Shown piece after piece: positions 37,239 through 46,802 of a DNA stretch of 64,000 bases. Source of the DNA: Cellvibrionales bacterium UBA4451 (GTDB lineage: Bacteria > Pseudomonadota > Gammaproteobacteria > Pseudomonadales > Porticoccaceae). Location: the NCBI GenBank assembly GCA_002390285.1, contig DGPB01000009.1, positions 121,156-185,155 on the forward strand, read 5' to 3'. Numbering within the stretch: the stretch's first letter is position 1; each line of letters begins with the position of its first letter. The notes under the pieces were generated by a model. The model was not told the DNA's origin. It searched no databases and saw nothing but the letters and a program-made list of their open reading frames with translations. The position numbers and the translations under genes are program-made.

Positions 37239-38402
37239 TTATGCAGATGAATTCGCTGCATCCAACAATATTCGACCAATAACGTCATACCGCCACCCAT
37301 TGGCAATGGCTGCAGGCAACACAGCATGCTTTTGTTCGAGCATACTTCGAACCACCATTTCAAGATCACGTTTTCGAGCCAATACCTCGGGAGGAAGATC
37401 CAACATGTCAGCTTGTCTAACCACCACTTTTTTAAGGCGTTTAATCGTATCGCCTGCCTGCTTAGGCAAGGGTTCGGGCAACGACTCTGGGCAATCAGCT
37501 TTATTTTTTTGCAGGCCTCGATCAAGAAGTTCCAGAAGCTCGTCAGCGTAACGACGCATAATACCTGGGTGCATCCCCTCAATCTCTGACAGGTCATGCT
37601 TACTTTTAGATTTAGTGACAGCAATCTCGAGTAACGTCTTATCAGAGACCAAGCGACTGCGTGGTCGATTACGCTTCCTGGTCTCTGTTTCACGCCATTG
37701 GCACAACAGTTTAAGTGCTGCGAGCCCTTGAGGCTCAAGCTGCCATGCGCCTTTTACTTTGAGGTAGTAATTATCTATGTCATCTCTATCGGAAGCCTTG
37801 GCGAGCAACGCCTCCATTTCCTCAACCATCCATGTGGTTCGATCTAACTGATTCAAGCTCTCGCACAACTGACGATAGACCGGTAACAGGTGATAGACAT
37901 CAGAGGCAGCATAACCCAACTGAGCCTCGCGAAGTGGACGCTGCAGCCAATCTGACCGGGTTTCACCTTTGGGCACATGAATGCCTAGCATGGCTTCAAC
38001 CAGTGCCGCATAACCTTTCGAAAAACCATACCCCGTCATCGCTGCGGCAACCTGTGTATCGAACAACGGTTCCGGTACACAACCAAGTACATGCTGCAAT
38101 ACCTCAAGATCTTCTGAGCATGAATGAAAGACCTTAGTGATCTCAGGATTCGTTAACATCTCTGCTAACGGGCTAAGCTCCGAAACAGCGATAGGGTCCA
38201 CTAGCCAGCAGGTCTCACCATCAAAAAGCTGAACCAATCCCAATATGGGGAAAAAAGTATCAGTCCGCATAAATTCAGTATCCACCGCAACAGCATCACA
38301 ATGATGCAACTGCTCAATACAATCCTGAAGCTGAGCCGTAGTGGTTACCAAAATCGGATCGGGTATTGGCAGCGGTGTCTTCACAAGGGTGTCTGAGGTC
38401 AT
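37239..38402 (-). CDS. rnd: Ribonuclease D
   Basis: A 387-residue 3'-5' exoribonuclease that trims tRNA precursors. DEDD-type exonuclease motifs are AVAVDTEFMRT (D, E), FHSCSEDLEVL (D) and AASDVYHLLPVY (Y/D). Two HRDC domains follow. The ATG at 38402 overlaps the recR stop (TGATG); a TTG one codon upstream is less likely. Order recR-rnd-ycgL-ycgN is on one strand. Confidence 0.95.
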   Translation of the reverse strand: MTSDTLVKTPLPIPDPILVTTTAQLQDCIEQLHHCDAVAVDTEFMRTDTFFPILGLVQLFDGETCWLVDPIAVSELSPLAEMLTNPEITKVFHSCSEDLEVLQHVLGCVPEPLFDTQVAAAMTGYGFSKGYAALVEAMLGIHVPKGETRSDWLQRPLREAQLGYAASDVYHLLPVYRQLCESLNQLDRTTWMVEEMEALLAKASDRDDIDNYYLKVKGAWQLEPQGLAALKLLCQWRETETRKRNRPRSRLVSDKTLLEIAVTKSKSKHDLSEIEGMHPGIMRRYADELLELLDRGLQKNKADCPESLPEPLPKQAGDTIKRLKKVVVRQADMLDLPPEVLARKRDLEMVVRSMLEQKHAVLPAAIANGWRYDVIGRILLDAANSSA

Positions 38403-38995
38403 CAAAGTTGTTTCCGACTGGTAAAGGCATGAGAGAGTGTGCCGCCATCAACATATTCCAACTCGCCACCCATCGGCACACCATGAGCAATTCGACTAAC
38501 GGTAACATGCAGCGCCTTAGCACGCTCGCTGATGTAGTGAGCAGTGGCCTCCCCTTCTACAGTAAGGTTTGTGGCCAAAATCAATTCATTGATGTCTTCT
38601 TCACTAAGCCGTGACATCAGCTGATCAATACCAATAGCATCAGGGCCGATACCATCTATTGGTGACAAATGACCAAGTAATACAAAGTAACGACCTCGGT
38701 AAGTACCGCTTTGCTCAATGGCCAATAAATCAGCAGGGGTTTCCACCACACAAAGCTGGTGTGTTTCGCGACGAGGGTTACTACAGACGACACAAAGGTC
38801 TGACTCCGTCAGGGTTCTGCACAGCTGACAACGCCCCACATGTTCAGCTGCTTCGGCAATAGAATTTGCTAACCGCACTGCACCATCACGATTGCGTTCC
38901 AATAAATGTAACGCCATCCGCTGCGCAGACTTGGGGCCAACGCCGGGTAGGCAGCGAAGACTGTCAATCAATTCATCAATTAATGGGCCGAACAC
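38402..38995 (-). CDS. recR: Recombination mediator protein RecR
   Basis: A 197-residue protein: helix-hairpin-helix [16 protein letters not shown], the zinc finger [16 protein letters not shown], and the Toprim domain with [20 protein letters not shown] and [15 protein letters not shown]. With RecO and RecF it loads RecA at single-strand gaps. It lies in the classic dnaX-ybaB-recR cluster. Confidence 0.97.
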   Translation of the reverse strand: MFGPLIDELIDSLRCLPGVGPKSAQRMALHLLERNRDGAVRLANSIAEAAEHVGRCQLCRTLTESDLCVVCSNPRRETHQLCVVETPADLLAIEQSGTYRGRYFVLLGHLSPIDGIGPDAIGIDQLMSRLSEEDINELILATNLTVEGEATAHYISERAKALHVTVSRIAHGVPMGGELEYVDGGTLSHAFTSRKQL

Positions 38996-39068
38996 GGTGT
39001 CACCTTAATCTGTGTAGAGGGTTTGGTTTTGAGAGAACATTCACTCTTACCGCGTTTAGAACAACTTA

Positions 39069-39386
39069 TTAGAAGGGCATTTGAAAACCGGGGGGCATCT
39101 GCATCCCACCCGATAGCTTTTCCATTTGTTTTCGTTGCGTCTCTTCTACTTTTCTCACGGCATCATTGACGGCGGCAGCAAGAAGATCTTCTAAAAACGC
39201 TTTCTCTTCGGTCAACAGACTGGGATCAATGGTCACCTTGCGTACGTCGTGACGGCCATTCATGACAATCTTCACCATTCCCGCACCGGATTCACCGGTT
39301 ACTTCAGCCTTTGATGCGTCTTCCTGCATTTTCTGCATCTGCTGCTGCATATCTTGGGCTTGCTTCATTAAATCGTTTATATTCAT
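39069..39386 (-). CDS. ybaB: YbaB/EbfC nucleoid-associated protein
   Basis: A 105-residue dimeric DNA-binding protein with the usual pattern: a Met/Gln-rich helix at the start ([18 protein letters not shown]), the strand [21 protein letters not shown], the long helix [20 protein letters not shown] and a Met/Gly/Pro tail. It lies between dnaX and recR, the standard order. Confidence 0.96.
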   Translation of the reverse strand: MNINDLMKQAQDMQQQMQKMQEDASKAEVTGESGAGMVKIVMNGRHDVRKVTIDPSLLTEEKAFLEDLLAAAVNDAVRKVEETQRKQMEKLSGGMQMPPGFQMPF

Positions 39387-39403
39387 ATTATTACCACATA
39401 TAT

Positions 39404-41425
39404 TTAATCTATAGGTTTAACAGTATTTTCCAACAAAACACCGCCAAAAACATCCTGTATACGGCGTACATTGATGTCTTGTTTCAGGTTATCTACTGCC
39501 GCCGCTTGGCGCTCTAGACGAAGTCTTTCGCGGTATGCCAAGGGTGTCTCTGCGACAACAGAACCGACTTCAATCTCCGCGGTCACTGGCTGACCAAAGT
39601 AATCAGACAACGCCCCAGCAAGGCGTTGCTGATGAGAGTCTTCATACATTCCACTGTTGTTGATGTCCAGTTCAAATCGGAAGGCATTCCCGCTGACTTC
39701 GATTAACACCAAGTTAGCCGCGGTATTTTGTAAAACACCACCCACTGAGAGTCCCTGGTAGATATCGAGCCATCGCTTAGGCGCCGCCAGAGCCAAGGCA
39801 AGTTTTTCTATTGTTTTGGATTTAGGTGGCGAGTCAATAGGTTCAGCTAACTCAGCTGGAGGCGGTTCAGTTATAAAGGGTTCAGCTGTAAGAGATCCAG
39901 CTAGCGAAGGTTCAGCTACAAAATCTTCTTCAGAAACAGAATAAGTGGAACTAACTCTGTGCGCCTCGTGGGAAAGCGACAATAAAGTTTCCATCGTGAG
40001 TGGCTCATCTTCATTTAACTCCAGAGATGTACCCTGCCCATCAAAACCCGTGGGCATTGATAGAGGCGGTTCAGGTGTGGATATAGATGGAGTTGCTGGG
40101 ATCGCAGGTTCAGAAGTAGGAGAACTGGTCTCAACCACTGACGCGGCCGGGATATCATCAATAATTTCCGAAATATCTTCAGGTACACGGCTGCCCATAG
40201 TTGAGGCAGCTTCAGGCTTTTTTACGAGTGCTTCTGCCTCCTCTGTACTGGCAGAGCTAGAGTTAGTGGCTATTGGGTTACTGGATATAGCTGCATCATG
40301 ATCTGACTGAGAGGGTGCAGGTGGATCGACTCGGCTCTCAGGTGCCGGCTGGAAAGCAAGCATTCTCAGCAATACCATTTCAAATCCAGCCCGATGCTCA
40401 GGCGCGAATGTGATATCTCGACGCCCCAGCAACGCAATTTGATAGAAGAGCTGAACGTCTTCTCGGCTTAACGCCTTTGATAACTCTAGAACCACCTGAT
40501 AATCACCATGTCTATTATCCAGCGCATCCGGCACGGTTTGGGCAATCGCCACACGATGCCAAATTGACAGGAGATCTCCCAACGCGGCCGTATAATCCGG
40601 TGCGTGCTCTGACATCCGCTGAACAACGGATAGCGCTTCCGTGGCATCGCGATTGGCTAATGCTCGGGCAATATCGGCTATAGCCGTCAAATCAATGGTG
40701 CCCAACATGGCACCCACTTCAGCTTCTGTGAGTTTGCCACCACCGTGCGCGATGGCCTGATCAGTAAGACTCAGCGCATCCCGCATACTGCCATCCGCCG
40801 CTCTTGCCAGTGCCCACAGTCCTGCCTCTTCAGCAGGCACTTGCTCCTCACCCACCACATATTGTAGATGCTCAACAATACGCTCCGGGCTAAGATTCTT
40901 AAGATTGAATTGCAGGCAGCGTGACAGAATCGTCACGGGTAGCTTTTGGGGGTCTGTGGTTGCTAGCAAAAATTTAACGTGAGGAGGCGGCTCTTCCAGC
41001 GTTTTTAACAACGCATTAAAACTGTGGGTGGAGAGCATGTGCACCTCATCGATCAGGTACACTTTATAACGGCCTACCGTAGGGGCATATTGGACATTGT
41101 CCAGAAGCTCCCGAGTATCCTCAACTTTGGTACGAGATGCCGCATCCACCTCGATTAGATCAACAAACCGACCTTCGGCGATCGACTTACAGGCACTGCA
41201 CTCTCCACAAGGTGTTGAGCTAACGCCCTGCTCACAGTTCAGGCACTTGGCGAGAATTCTGGCGATGGTTGTTTTACCAACACCGCGGGTCCCAGTAAAC
41301 AGATAAGCATGATGCAATCGATCAAAGTCCAACGCATTGACCAGAGCACGTAGTACATGCTCCTGCCCTACCATCTCACTGAAAATGCGAGGACGCCATT
41401 TGCGGGCAAGAACCTGATAGCTCAT
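39404..41425 (-). CDS. dnaX: DNA polymerase III tau/gamma subunit
   Basis: A 673-residue clamp-loader subunit. Motifs are Walker [17 protein letters not shown], zinc module [16 protein letters not shown], Walker [12 protein letters not shown], sensor 1 [18 protein letters not shown] and the DnaX C-terminal region. An acidic Ser/Pro/Glu linker at about 355-525 joins the ATPase to the tau domain that contacts alpha and DnaB. I did not identify an A-AAA-AAG frameshift site by eye, so a separate gamma product is unproven. Confidence 0.97.
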   Translation of the reverse strand: MSYQVLARKWRPRIFSEMVGQEHVLRALVNALDFDRLHHAYLFTGTRGVGKTTIARILAKCLNCEQGVSSTPCGECSACKSIAEGRFVDLIEVDAASRTKVEDTRELLDNVQYAPTVGRYKVYLIDEVHMLSTHSFNALLKTLEEPPPHVKFLLATTDPQKLPVTILSRCLQFNLKNLSPERIVEHLQYVVGEEQVPAEEAGLWALARAADGSMRDALSLTDQAIAHGGGKLTEAEVGAMLGTIDLTAIADIARALANRDATEALSVVQRMSEHAPDYTAALGDLLSIWHRVAIAQTVPDALDNRHGDYQVVLELSKALSREDVQLFYQIALLGRRDITFAPEHRAGFEMVLLRMLAFQPAPESRVDPPAPSQSDHDAAISSNPIATNSSSASTEEAEALVKKPEAASTMGSRVPEDISEIIDDIPAASVVETSSPTSEPAIPATPSISTPEPPLSMPTGFDGQGTSLELNEDEPLTMETLLSLSHEAHRVSSTYSVSEEDFVAEPSLAGSLTAEPFITEPPPAELAEPIDSPPKSKTIEKLALALAAPKRWLDIYQGLSVGGVLQNTAANLVLIEVSGNAFRFELDINNSGMYEDSHQQRLAGALSDYFGQPVTAEIEVGSVVAETPLAYRERLRLERQAAAVDNLKQDINVRRIQDVFGGVLLENTVKPID

Positions 41426-41607
41426 TAAGTTGAATCCGGCTTAAAAAAACCATTATAAGGTCATCTATGGGGTATCGAAAGCGACAATGAGCGAGACAAG
41501 CGTATCATCTTGGAAACTGGTCGGTATCTCGCAGGTTCACACGATCTAGCTAACTGTTACCGATACAGAGCAGACAGTAAAACTACAGACTTGGGTTTTT
41601 AACGCTA

Positions 41608-42845
41608 TTATTCCAGATCCCAGTTGGCACTGATCGAAAAGATGAAGATATCATTGGAACTATAATCACCGCTATAGCCAGTGAGCCCTGCACCTCCACC
41701 CAAACCATCTGATTCAATCGCAGCACTACCGTAATCGGCGTAGACCAGACTTCCCGCAATACTAGGTCCTTGGCTAGGTGTGTGCTCTACACCAAACGCG
41801 TAGCGGATTTGCCGATCAAGAGGCATGTCAGCTGTCCGGTCAGTTTTATCAACAGGATTGGTGTCGTACGCTAACCGGTATTGATCCGCCAGCTGTCAGA
41901 AATAGTATGGGTTAGGCCCACAGCATAATGGTACGTGTCCTCCCAATTCCTTGGCAAACTAACACCACCATTTTCAACGCTGATGGAAACATCGCCCATA
42001 GCGCTCCAGTCTTCCCAGCCCCAGCTCAAATGCCCTGTGGTTGAATCAGTAATATCATGGCTCAAGCTCACACGCACTTTGGTAGCGAAGGTCAAGTCCG
42101 TATCAGTAGACGCTTTAAGACCACCTGTTGTTTTAATACGCCCACTGTACTCAGCCTCAAACTCCGAATTATAGATAGCACCAATACGTGTAGTGTCATT
42201 GTAATCATAAGCCACACTCAAATTTAGGGCGACGACAACATCATCGCCGTCCAGATTGGCGGTAGCATCGTTTAAGCCTGGCCCTTGTGGAACCGCCAAA
42301 TCCATTTCAAGCTTGGTATACATAATGGGCAAACCAATACCGATAGAGAGTTGATCGGTCAATTTATAACCTATAGATGGCATCAAAACGATCGCGGTCA
42401 TTTCTATTTCCGTCGTCTGAACACGTCCAGTCCAGTCGTTGTCATAATCAAGCCCCGCACCAGACCAGCCACCAAAACTAACACCCAACCACGTTTTATC
42501 ATTGAACTGGCTGGTATAAAATACTGAACCTGTAGGTGCAGTACCTCCCGCGCTGCCACCATCCCCGTCACCATTCAATGCACCACTACTTGTCACATCG
42601 AATTCCGTTTTGGCGTACAAAAATCCGCCCGTTATCATCACATGATCACCGCCAAGGCGCGTCATGGCCGCCGGATTATGCGCCGAATTAGACGCATCAC
42701 CTGTGCCTGCTGCTGAACCGGCACTTGCTCGACCCTGCGAAGGGTCACCAAATTCATTCAACCACAAACCACCTGCCATACTCGTTACCGGCAGTAGCGC
42801 ACTCACCAACACTAAGGTAATTTTTTTCGACCATCTTTTTTTCAT
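41608..42845 (-). pseudogene. FadL/OmpP1-family outer-membrane transporter, one-base frameshift
   Basis: From ATG 42845 a signal peptide (ITLVLVSALLPVTSMA) leads into the FadL start GGLWLNEFGDPSQGRASAG and SAHNPAAMTRLGG, then barrel strands to SWRINTG, where a TAG appears at about 41871. In the next frame the barrel continues AYDTNPVDKTDRTADMPLDRQ..., with the last strand ending FSISANWDLE at 41608. Inserting one T (GGT TTA GCG) restores a single 413-residue protein, so a one-base deletion is the simplest reading. FadL proteins take up hydrophobic compounds. Whether the break is real or an assembly error cannot be told here. Confidence 0.82.
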
Positions 42846-42890
42846 TTTTTGTCCCCAAACGTCGCCAACTTACTATACCGCAGCACATGT

Positions 42891-42918
42891 AAGATCGAGC
42901 CTTTAAAGGCTCGATCTT
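42891..42918. repeat. Perfect 28-bp palindrome upstream of the FadL-like gene
   Basis: AAGATCGAGCCTTT is followed directly by its exact reverse complement. It lies between the 32-residue peptide gene and the FadL-like gene. There is no T tract on the minus strand after it, so it is not a usual terminator. It may be an mRNA processing or stability hairpin or a protein-binding site. Confidence 0.7.
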
Positions 42919-42934
42919 TACCATCCATTGACGA

Positions 42935-43033
42935 TTATTCTTTTTTCATAAATGGCACAGCGGTTAAACCGGGTTTCACATTAGTCCCATTCGCTTTCAA
43001 CACAGCGCCGAACATTATCTTTTTATCAAACAT
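42935..43033 (-). CDS. 32-residue peptide gene ahead of the FadL-like gene
   Basis: ATG 43033 to TAA 42935-42937, with a strong ribosome site AGGGGAGCG five to ten bases before the ATG. The peptide starts MFDKKIMFGAVLKANG and ends AVPFMKKE: basic, with a weakly hydrophobic centre. There is no signal peptide and no known motif that I recognise. It precedes the FadL-like gene by about 90 bases on the same strand, with a palindrome in between. It could be a leader peptide or a small functional protein. Confidence 0.5.
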   Translation of the reverse strand: MFDKKIMFGAVLKANGTNVKPGLTAVPFMKKE

Positions 43034-43412
43034 AACGCTCCCCTTTTTTTGAGAAAAACTTGCAAGAGAGCAGATTGACTAACATATACTTTCTGGATAT
43101 TTGTTTCAGATGCTTTTATATTTAAAAATCACTTTTCTACCTCCACCTTTTCTAGGGTAGCCTAAGAAGTGCTGGTTTTGTACTTTTCTCTGAGCCCGAG
43201 CCACAGCAAGACACTTAATGTAGGATTACTCAGCTTTGAATAGAGCCTAGCTTAACGGTATCTATTTTCAGCTTGTAGACTACATTAAAGTAATATCAAG
43301 GATCGGCTTCCAGATCAAGCGTCAGAACATAGGCTTTGTCGAGATGATTGACAATCGATTGGGGATGAATCAAATACTGTATTGTGTTGGGTCACACCGG
43401 AACTACTACCTA
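43034..43412. other. Non-coding region between FadL locus and ttcA
   Basis: About 380 bases with no supportable gene. It must hold the promoter for the small peptide and FadL-like gene on the minus strand. I see no clear terminator for ttcA and no convincing -35/-10 pair. Confidence 0.4.
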
Positions 43413-44312
43413 TTACCCAATCAAAGCCGCATCAATAATCTGAACACCAGTCTGAATATTGGAAGCGCTAACCACGGCACCTTCAAACTCGTATTCTTCT
43501 TTTTCGTTATCTCTATCCAATGGCAGGTTATGAAAATCAAACAGGTTTACATCTGCCAATTGGCTCGGCGATACATTTTGAATTGACCGAAATATATTTT
43601 CTACTCGCCCAGGATGTTGTTTTTCCCAGTCGTGAAGCATTGCTTTGATATTTTGCCGCTGTAAATTTTCTTGAGAGCCACAGAGATTACAGGGAATGAT
43701 TGGAAATGCTTTGTGCTCAGCCAGAGCAATCAGGTCTTTTTCCTTACAGTAGGCTAATGGGCGTATAACCACATTGCGGCCATCATCAGATCGCAATTTT
43801 GGCGGCATAGATTTTAACCTGCTGCCGTAAAACATATTTAAGAACAGTGTTTCAACGATATCATCTCGATGATGACCCAATGCAATTTTTGTCGCACCAA
43901 TGGTTTCTGCAAAAGAATACAAGGTGCCACGGCGAAGGCGCGAACATAAGCCACAGGTCGTTCTACCCTCGGGTATCTTAGATTTTACAACGCTGTATGT
44001 GTCCTTATCGATCACATAAAAAGGAACGCCAATTTTTTCCAAATAATCAGGTAAAACATGCTCAGGAAAACCCGGCTGCTTTTGATCAAGGTTCACTGCA
44101 ATAATTTCAAAGTTTATTGGGGCCGTTTTTTGTAAATGAATCAGGATATCCAGCATAGCAAAAGAATCTTTGCCGCCGGACAAACAGGTCATAACCACAT
44201 CACCCTCTTCAATCATCTTGTAGTCAGCAATCGCTGTACCCACATTTCGACGAAGGCGCTTGCACAGCTTATTGAATTCAAGCTGTTCTTTATGAGAATA
44301 AGAGTCAGTCAT
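43413..44312 (-). CDS. ttcA: tRNA 2-thiocytidine(32) synthetase TtcA
   Basis: A 299-residue PP-loop ATPase that thiolates C32 of some tRNAs. The PP-loop is [12 protein letters not shown]. Two CxxC pairs follow ([10 protein letters not shown] and [13 protein letters not shown]), which bind the [4Fe-4S] cluster. [19 protein letters not shown] is typical. It is a single gene, well separated from its neighbours. Confidence 0.96.
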   Translation of the reverse strand: MTDSYSHKEQLEFNKLCKRLRRNVGTAIADYKMIEEGDVVMTCLSGGKDSFAMLDILIHLQKTAPINFEIIAVNLDQKQPGFPEHVLPDYLEKIGVPFYVIDKDTYSVVKSKIPEGRTTCGLCSRLRRGTLYSFAETIGATKIALGHHRDDIVETLFLNMFYGSRLKSMPPKLRSDDGRNVVIRPLAYCKEKDLIALAEHKAFPIIPCNLCGSQENLQRQNIKAMLHDWEKQHPGRVENIFRSIQNVSPSQLADVNLFDFHNLPLDRDNEKEEYEFEGAVVSASNIQTGVQIIDAALIG

Positions 44313-44472
44313 AAGTTGTCAGTTGTTGATAACGAGAGGTTAAAAGGGGCGCTATTGTACGTTTTTTGATTCAAGCTCCCAAACCTTTGTCATCGGCAGT
44401 CAGAGAGCCTGAGTCAACTAAACAACAGGAAGAAAACAGTTTTAGAATACCGGTCTCACTAAGCCACTCAAG

Positions 44473-45087
44473 CTAACCCAAGGAATAACGCTGTTCAAGT
44501 GCCTGATAAAGATCATCCTTGAACATCGCACTGCTGTGATCCAGCTCTGCGACGACTTCCACGAGATGCTCATTATCCTCTTTGCCGCCCCACTGTTTGC
44601 GGTAGCTGCCGTCCTGATACCCGTGATCCTGACGGAAGAAGTTCAGCACATTCTTGCCCACATAACGGGTGTAGAGCTCATCAAAGGACAAGTCGATACC
44701 GGCCATCAATGTGGCAAAACCAGACACATCAAATCCCTTGGTTTGTAGCGTTGCGAGGGTAAACGCTTCCAAATCTTCAGGAAAATTTCCGGAAGGCCGA
44801 GCCTTGACGATCTGCTGCTCGATATCACCAACAATATCATCAGGATGATCAGCTTCTAGTAACAGGATACTCAACCCAAAGTGCCAGATATCCACTAACT
44901 CAAGCTTCACCTGGTCAGCATCGGGTGTTTGTTTCTTCCACCACTTCCAACCGTAGTGATCAAGCAGCTCAGCACACTCGATCCAGATCGCCCGATACCA
45001 GGCAAAGTCTTGTTTAACCCAGTCCTCATTTACCTTGCTGTTCATGGCATTCTGCAAGTCCAGCATGGTCAAAATCTGTTGTTTCAT
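44473..45087 (-). CDS. Dimeric all-alpha dUTP diphosphatase
   Basis: A 204-residue protein of the dUTPase_2 / MazG-like fold. Metal-binding helices show WIECAELLDHYGWKWWKK (ExxE-type) and LELVDIWHFGLSILL (ExxD). It hydrolyses dUTP to dUMP, keeping uracil out of DNA. A GGAGCGCAT ribosome site precedes the ATG. Phage and bacterial members look alike, but its neighbours here are ordinary. Confidence 0.85.
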   Translation of the reverse strand: MKQQILTMLDLQNAMNSKVNEDWVKQDFAWYRAIWIECAELLDHYGWKWWKKQTPDADQVKLELVDIWHFGLSILLLEADHPDDIVGDIEQQIVKARPSGNFPEDLEAFTLATLQTKGFDVSGFATLMAGIDLSFDELYTRYVGKNVLNFFRQDHGYQDGSYRKQWGGKEDNEHLVEVVAELDHSSAMFKDDLYQALEQRYSLG

Positions 45088-45142
45088 ATGCGCTCCTGAT
45101 AAAAAACTCTACAAAGCTCTGACAAACTACTCTTAAACCCTA

Positions 45143-45811
45143 TTAAGCCCTTACAAACATATTGCTTTGCTTTTCACTGATAATCGTCGTGGCTGGCCCG
45201 TGGCCGGTAATCACCGTGGCATCATCGTCCAATGTATAGAGACGCTCACGAATCGATGAAACAATCTGGTCATAATTGCCACCGGGAAAATCAGTACGGC
45301 CAATACCGCCCTTAAATAGCGTATCACCAGCAATCAGTATCTTGCTCTCCTCAAACCAGAAACTGGTTGAACCCGGAGTGTGACCAGGCGTATGAATCGC
45401 CACCCCGCCACAACAACCAAGATCATGATCATCATTGAGGTAATAGTCTGGGTCCGGCAATGTAGCCTTTGGCACACCAAACATCGCACACTGATCCTCC
45501 ACCGACTCCCATAAGAACATATCGCTCTCATGTAAATAAATCGGCGCACCTGTAGCAGTTCTTATCTCCCCAGCAGCCAGAATATGATCGAGATGAGCAT
45601 GGGTATGAATAATCGCCACCACCTTCAATTCAAGTTCTGCCAACACGCCAAGAATAGTCTGAGCATGGCCTCCGGGATCGACCACCAAGGCTTTTTTACT
45701 GACAGGATCGCCAATAATGGTGCAATTACACTGTAAAGGACCCACGGGAAAGGTTCGTACAATGTACGCAGTCTCTGGCGCGGGGCTTTCACGGATAGGA
45801 TTCTCGAACAT
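45143..45811 (-). CDS. MBL-fold hydrolase (glyoxalase II-like)
   Basis: A 222-residue metallo-beta-lactamase-fold protein. The ATG at 45811 has a GAGAG site; an in-frame upstream start at 45859 would add 16 residues. Metal ligands are in THAHLDHILAAG, IHTPGHTPGSTSFW, LIAGDTLFKGGIGRTDFPGG and VITGHGP. This is the YcbL/GloB-like group that often cleaves thioesters such as S-D-lactoylglutathione. Exact substrate unproven. Confidence 0.88.
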   Translation of the reverse strand: MFENPIRESPAPETAYIVRTFPVGPLQCNCTIIGDPVSKKALVVDPGGHAQTILGVLAELELKVVAIIHTHAHLDHILAAGEIRTATGAPIYLHESDMFLWESVEDQCAMFGVPKATLPDPDYYLNDDHDLGCCGGVAIHTPGHTPGSTSFWFEESKILIAGDTLFKGGIGRTDFPGGNYDQIVSSIRERLYTLDDDATVITGHGPATTIISEKQSNMFVRA

Positions 45812-45995
45812 GTAGCTCTCTAACACAGAAAAAGGTGGATAACGGTCAATAAGCCGCACATATTAGCACACCAAAGGTCGGGTTTTGTTTGCATGAAAAA
45901 TGCCTTTCAGCGTAAAGTTACACCGATTAATGGAACCTATCACAGCCAATGACCTCTGAATTACCAACCTACGCTTATTACAACGGTGCAAATGA

Positions 45996-46610
45996 ATGAA
46001 ATTTTTTAAACAGGCCCTCGTTATACCCACTATTGCTCTCTTTACACTTAGCTCATTCCAGGCTTTAGCCGCTGCACCTGAACCCGTCACTGATTGGGGC
46101 TCAGTAGACGCCATCATGGCAGGCTTTGAATTTAAACTCGACCCCGAGAATGGGGAGGTCACCTATGGCCCCAACTTCGCCGACTCTGAGGCTTCCTTGT
46201 CCGATAATTTCTCGGAGATCTACCTCACTAGGTTGATTGACCACGAGGGCGGAGACCATTACGCCCTGTATATTACCGCCAACTACGACGACACAGACTG
46301 GCGCTCCTACAAAGATGCCGTTACCCGGCGCGGCGAAAAACTACCACTGGTCACCTTGTCAAAAGAAGAAAATATCTGTGAAGACAAACCAGCATGTAGG
46401 TACCAAGAGCGACTCGCCATTCCATTAAGTTTTCTGTACTTTTTTGATGGTTCAACCAGTGGGCTTCGTCTCACCATTTCTGGCAACAGAACAGATCAAA
46501 TCAATATTCCCGCCGCCTATTTTAGAGCCATGCTGCAATCTATACCGGAAGAAAATCTCTACGATGCCTTAGACTCTGAAAAGAAGATCGCAGAGGCTAA
46601 GAAGAAGTAA
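45996..46610 (+). CDS. Exported protein of unknown function
   Basis: A 204-residue protein with a signal peptide cut near FQALAAA. The mature part is mixed alpha/beta with two cysteines close together (ENICEDKPACRYQ) that may form a disulfide, and ends in a Lys-rich tail (AEAKKK). I recognise no family. It is transcribed divergently from the MBL gene and ended by its own hairpin, so it is probably a single-gene unit. Confidence 0.7.
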   Translation: MKFFKQALVIPTIALFTLSSFQALAAAPEPVTDWGSVDAIMAGFEFKLDPENGEVTYGPNFADSEASLSDNFSEIYLTRLIDHEGGDHYALYITANYDDTDWRSYKDAVTRRGEKLPLVTLSKEENICEDKPACRYQERLAIPLSFLYFFDGSTSGLRLTISGNRTDQINIPAAYFRAMLQSIPEENLYDALDSEKKIAEAKKK

Positions 46611-46656
46611 GTCTAAAAATTAGAAGCTATTATTGATACAAAACAAGGATAAGCTG

Positions 46657-46680
46657 AAAAGGGGTCGACGACCCCTTTTA
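46657..46680 (+). terminator. Terminator after the exported protein gene
   Basis: AAAAGGGGTC at 46657-46666 pairs with GACCCCTTTT at 46670-46679 around the loop GAC. It is about 45 bases after the stop at 46610. Confidence 0.75.
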
Positions 46681-46802
46681 TTTGAAAAACTAAACGCCAC
46701 GTAGATATGTGTCCATTTCAGATGGAGCAGATCACTTACGCCTACCGCTGCATTTGCATATACTCTACGAAACGTTGAGCTATTGAAAACAAATGCTCAG
46801 TT

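Noticed and set aside
41826..41875. Programmed ribosomal frameshift in the FadL-like gene
   Set aside because: There is no slippery heptamer or downstream structure at the shift; a single missing base explains it.
46681..46802. Cobalamin riboswitch upstream of the EutBC fusion
   Set aside because: The 120 bases lack the B12-box core and are too short for the usual structure.
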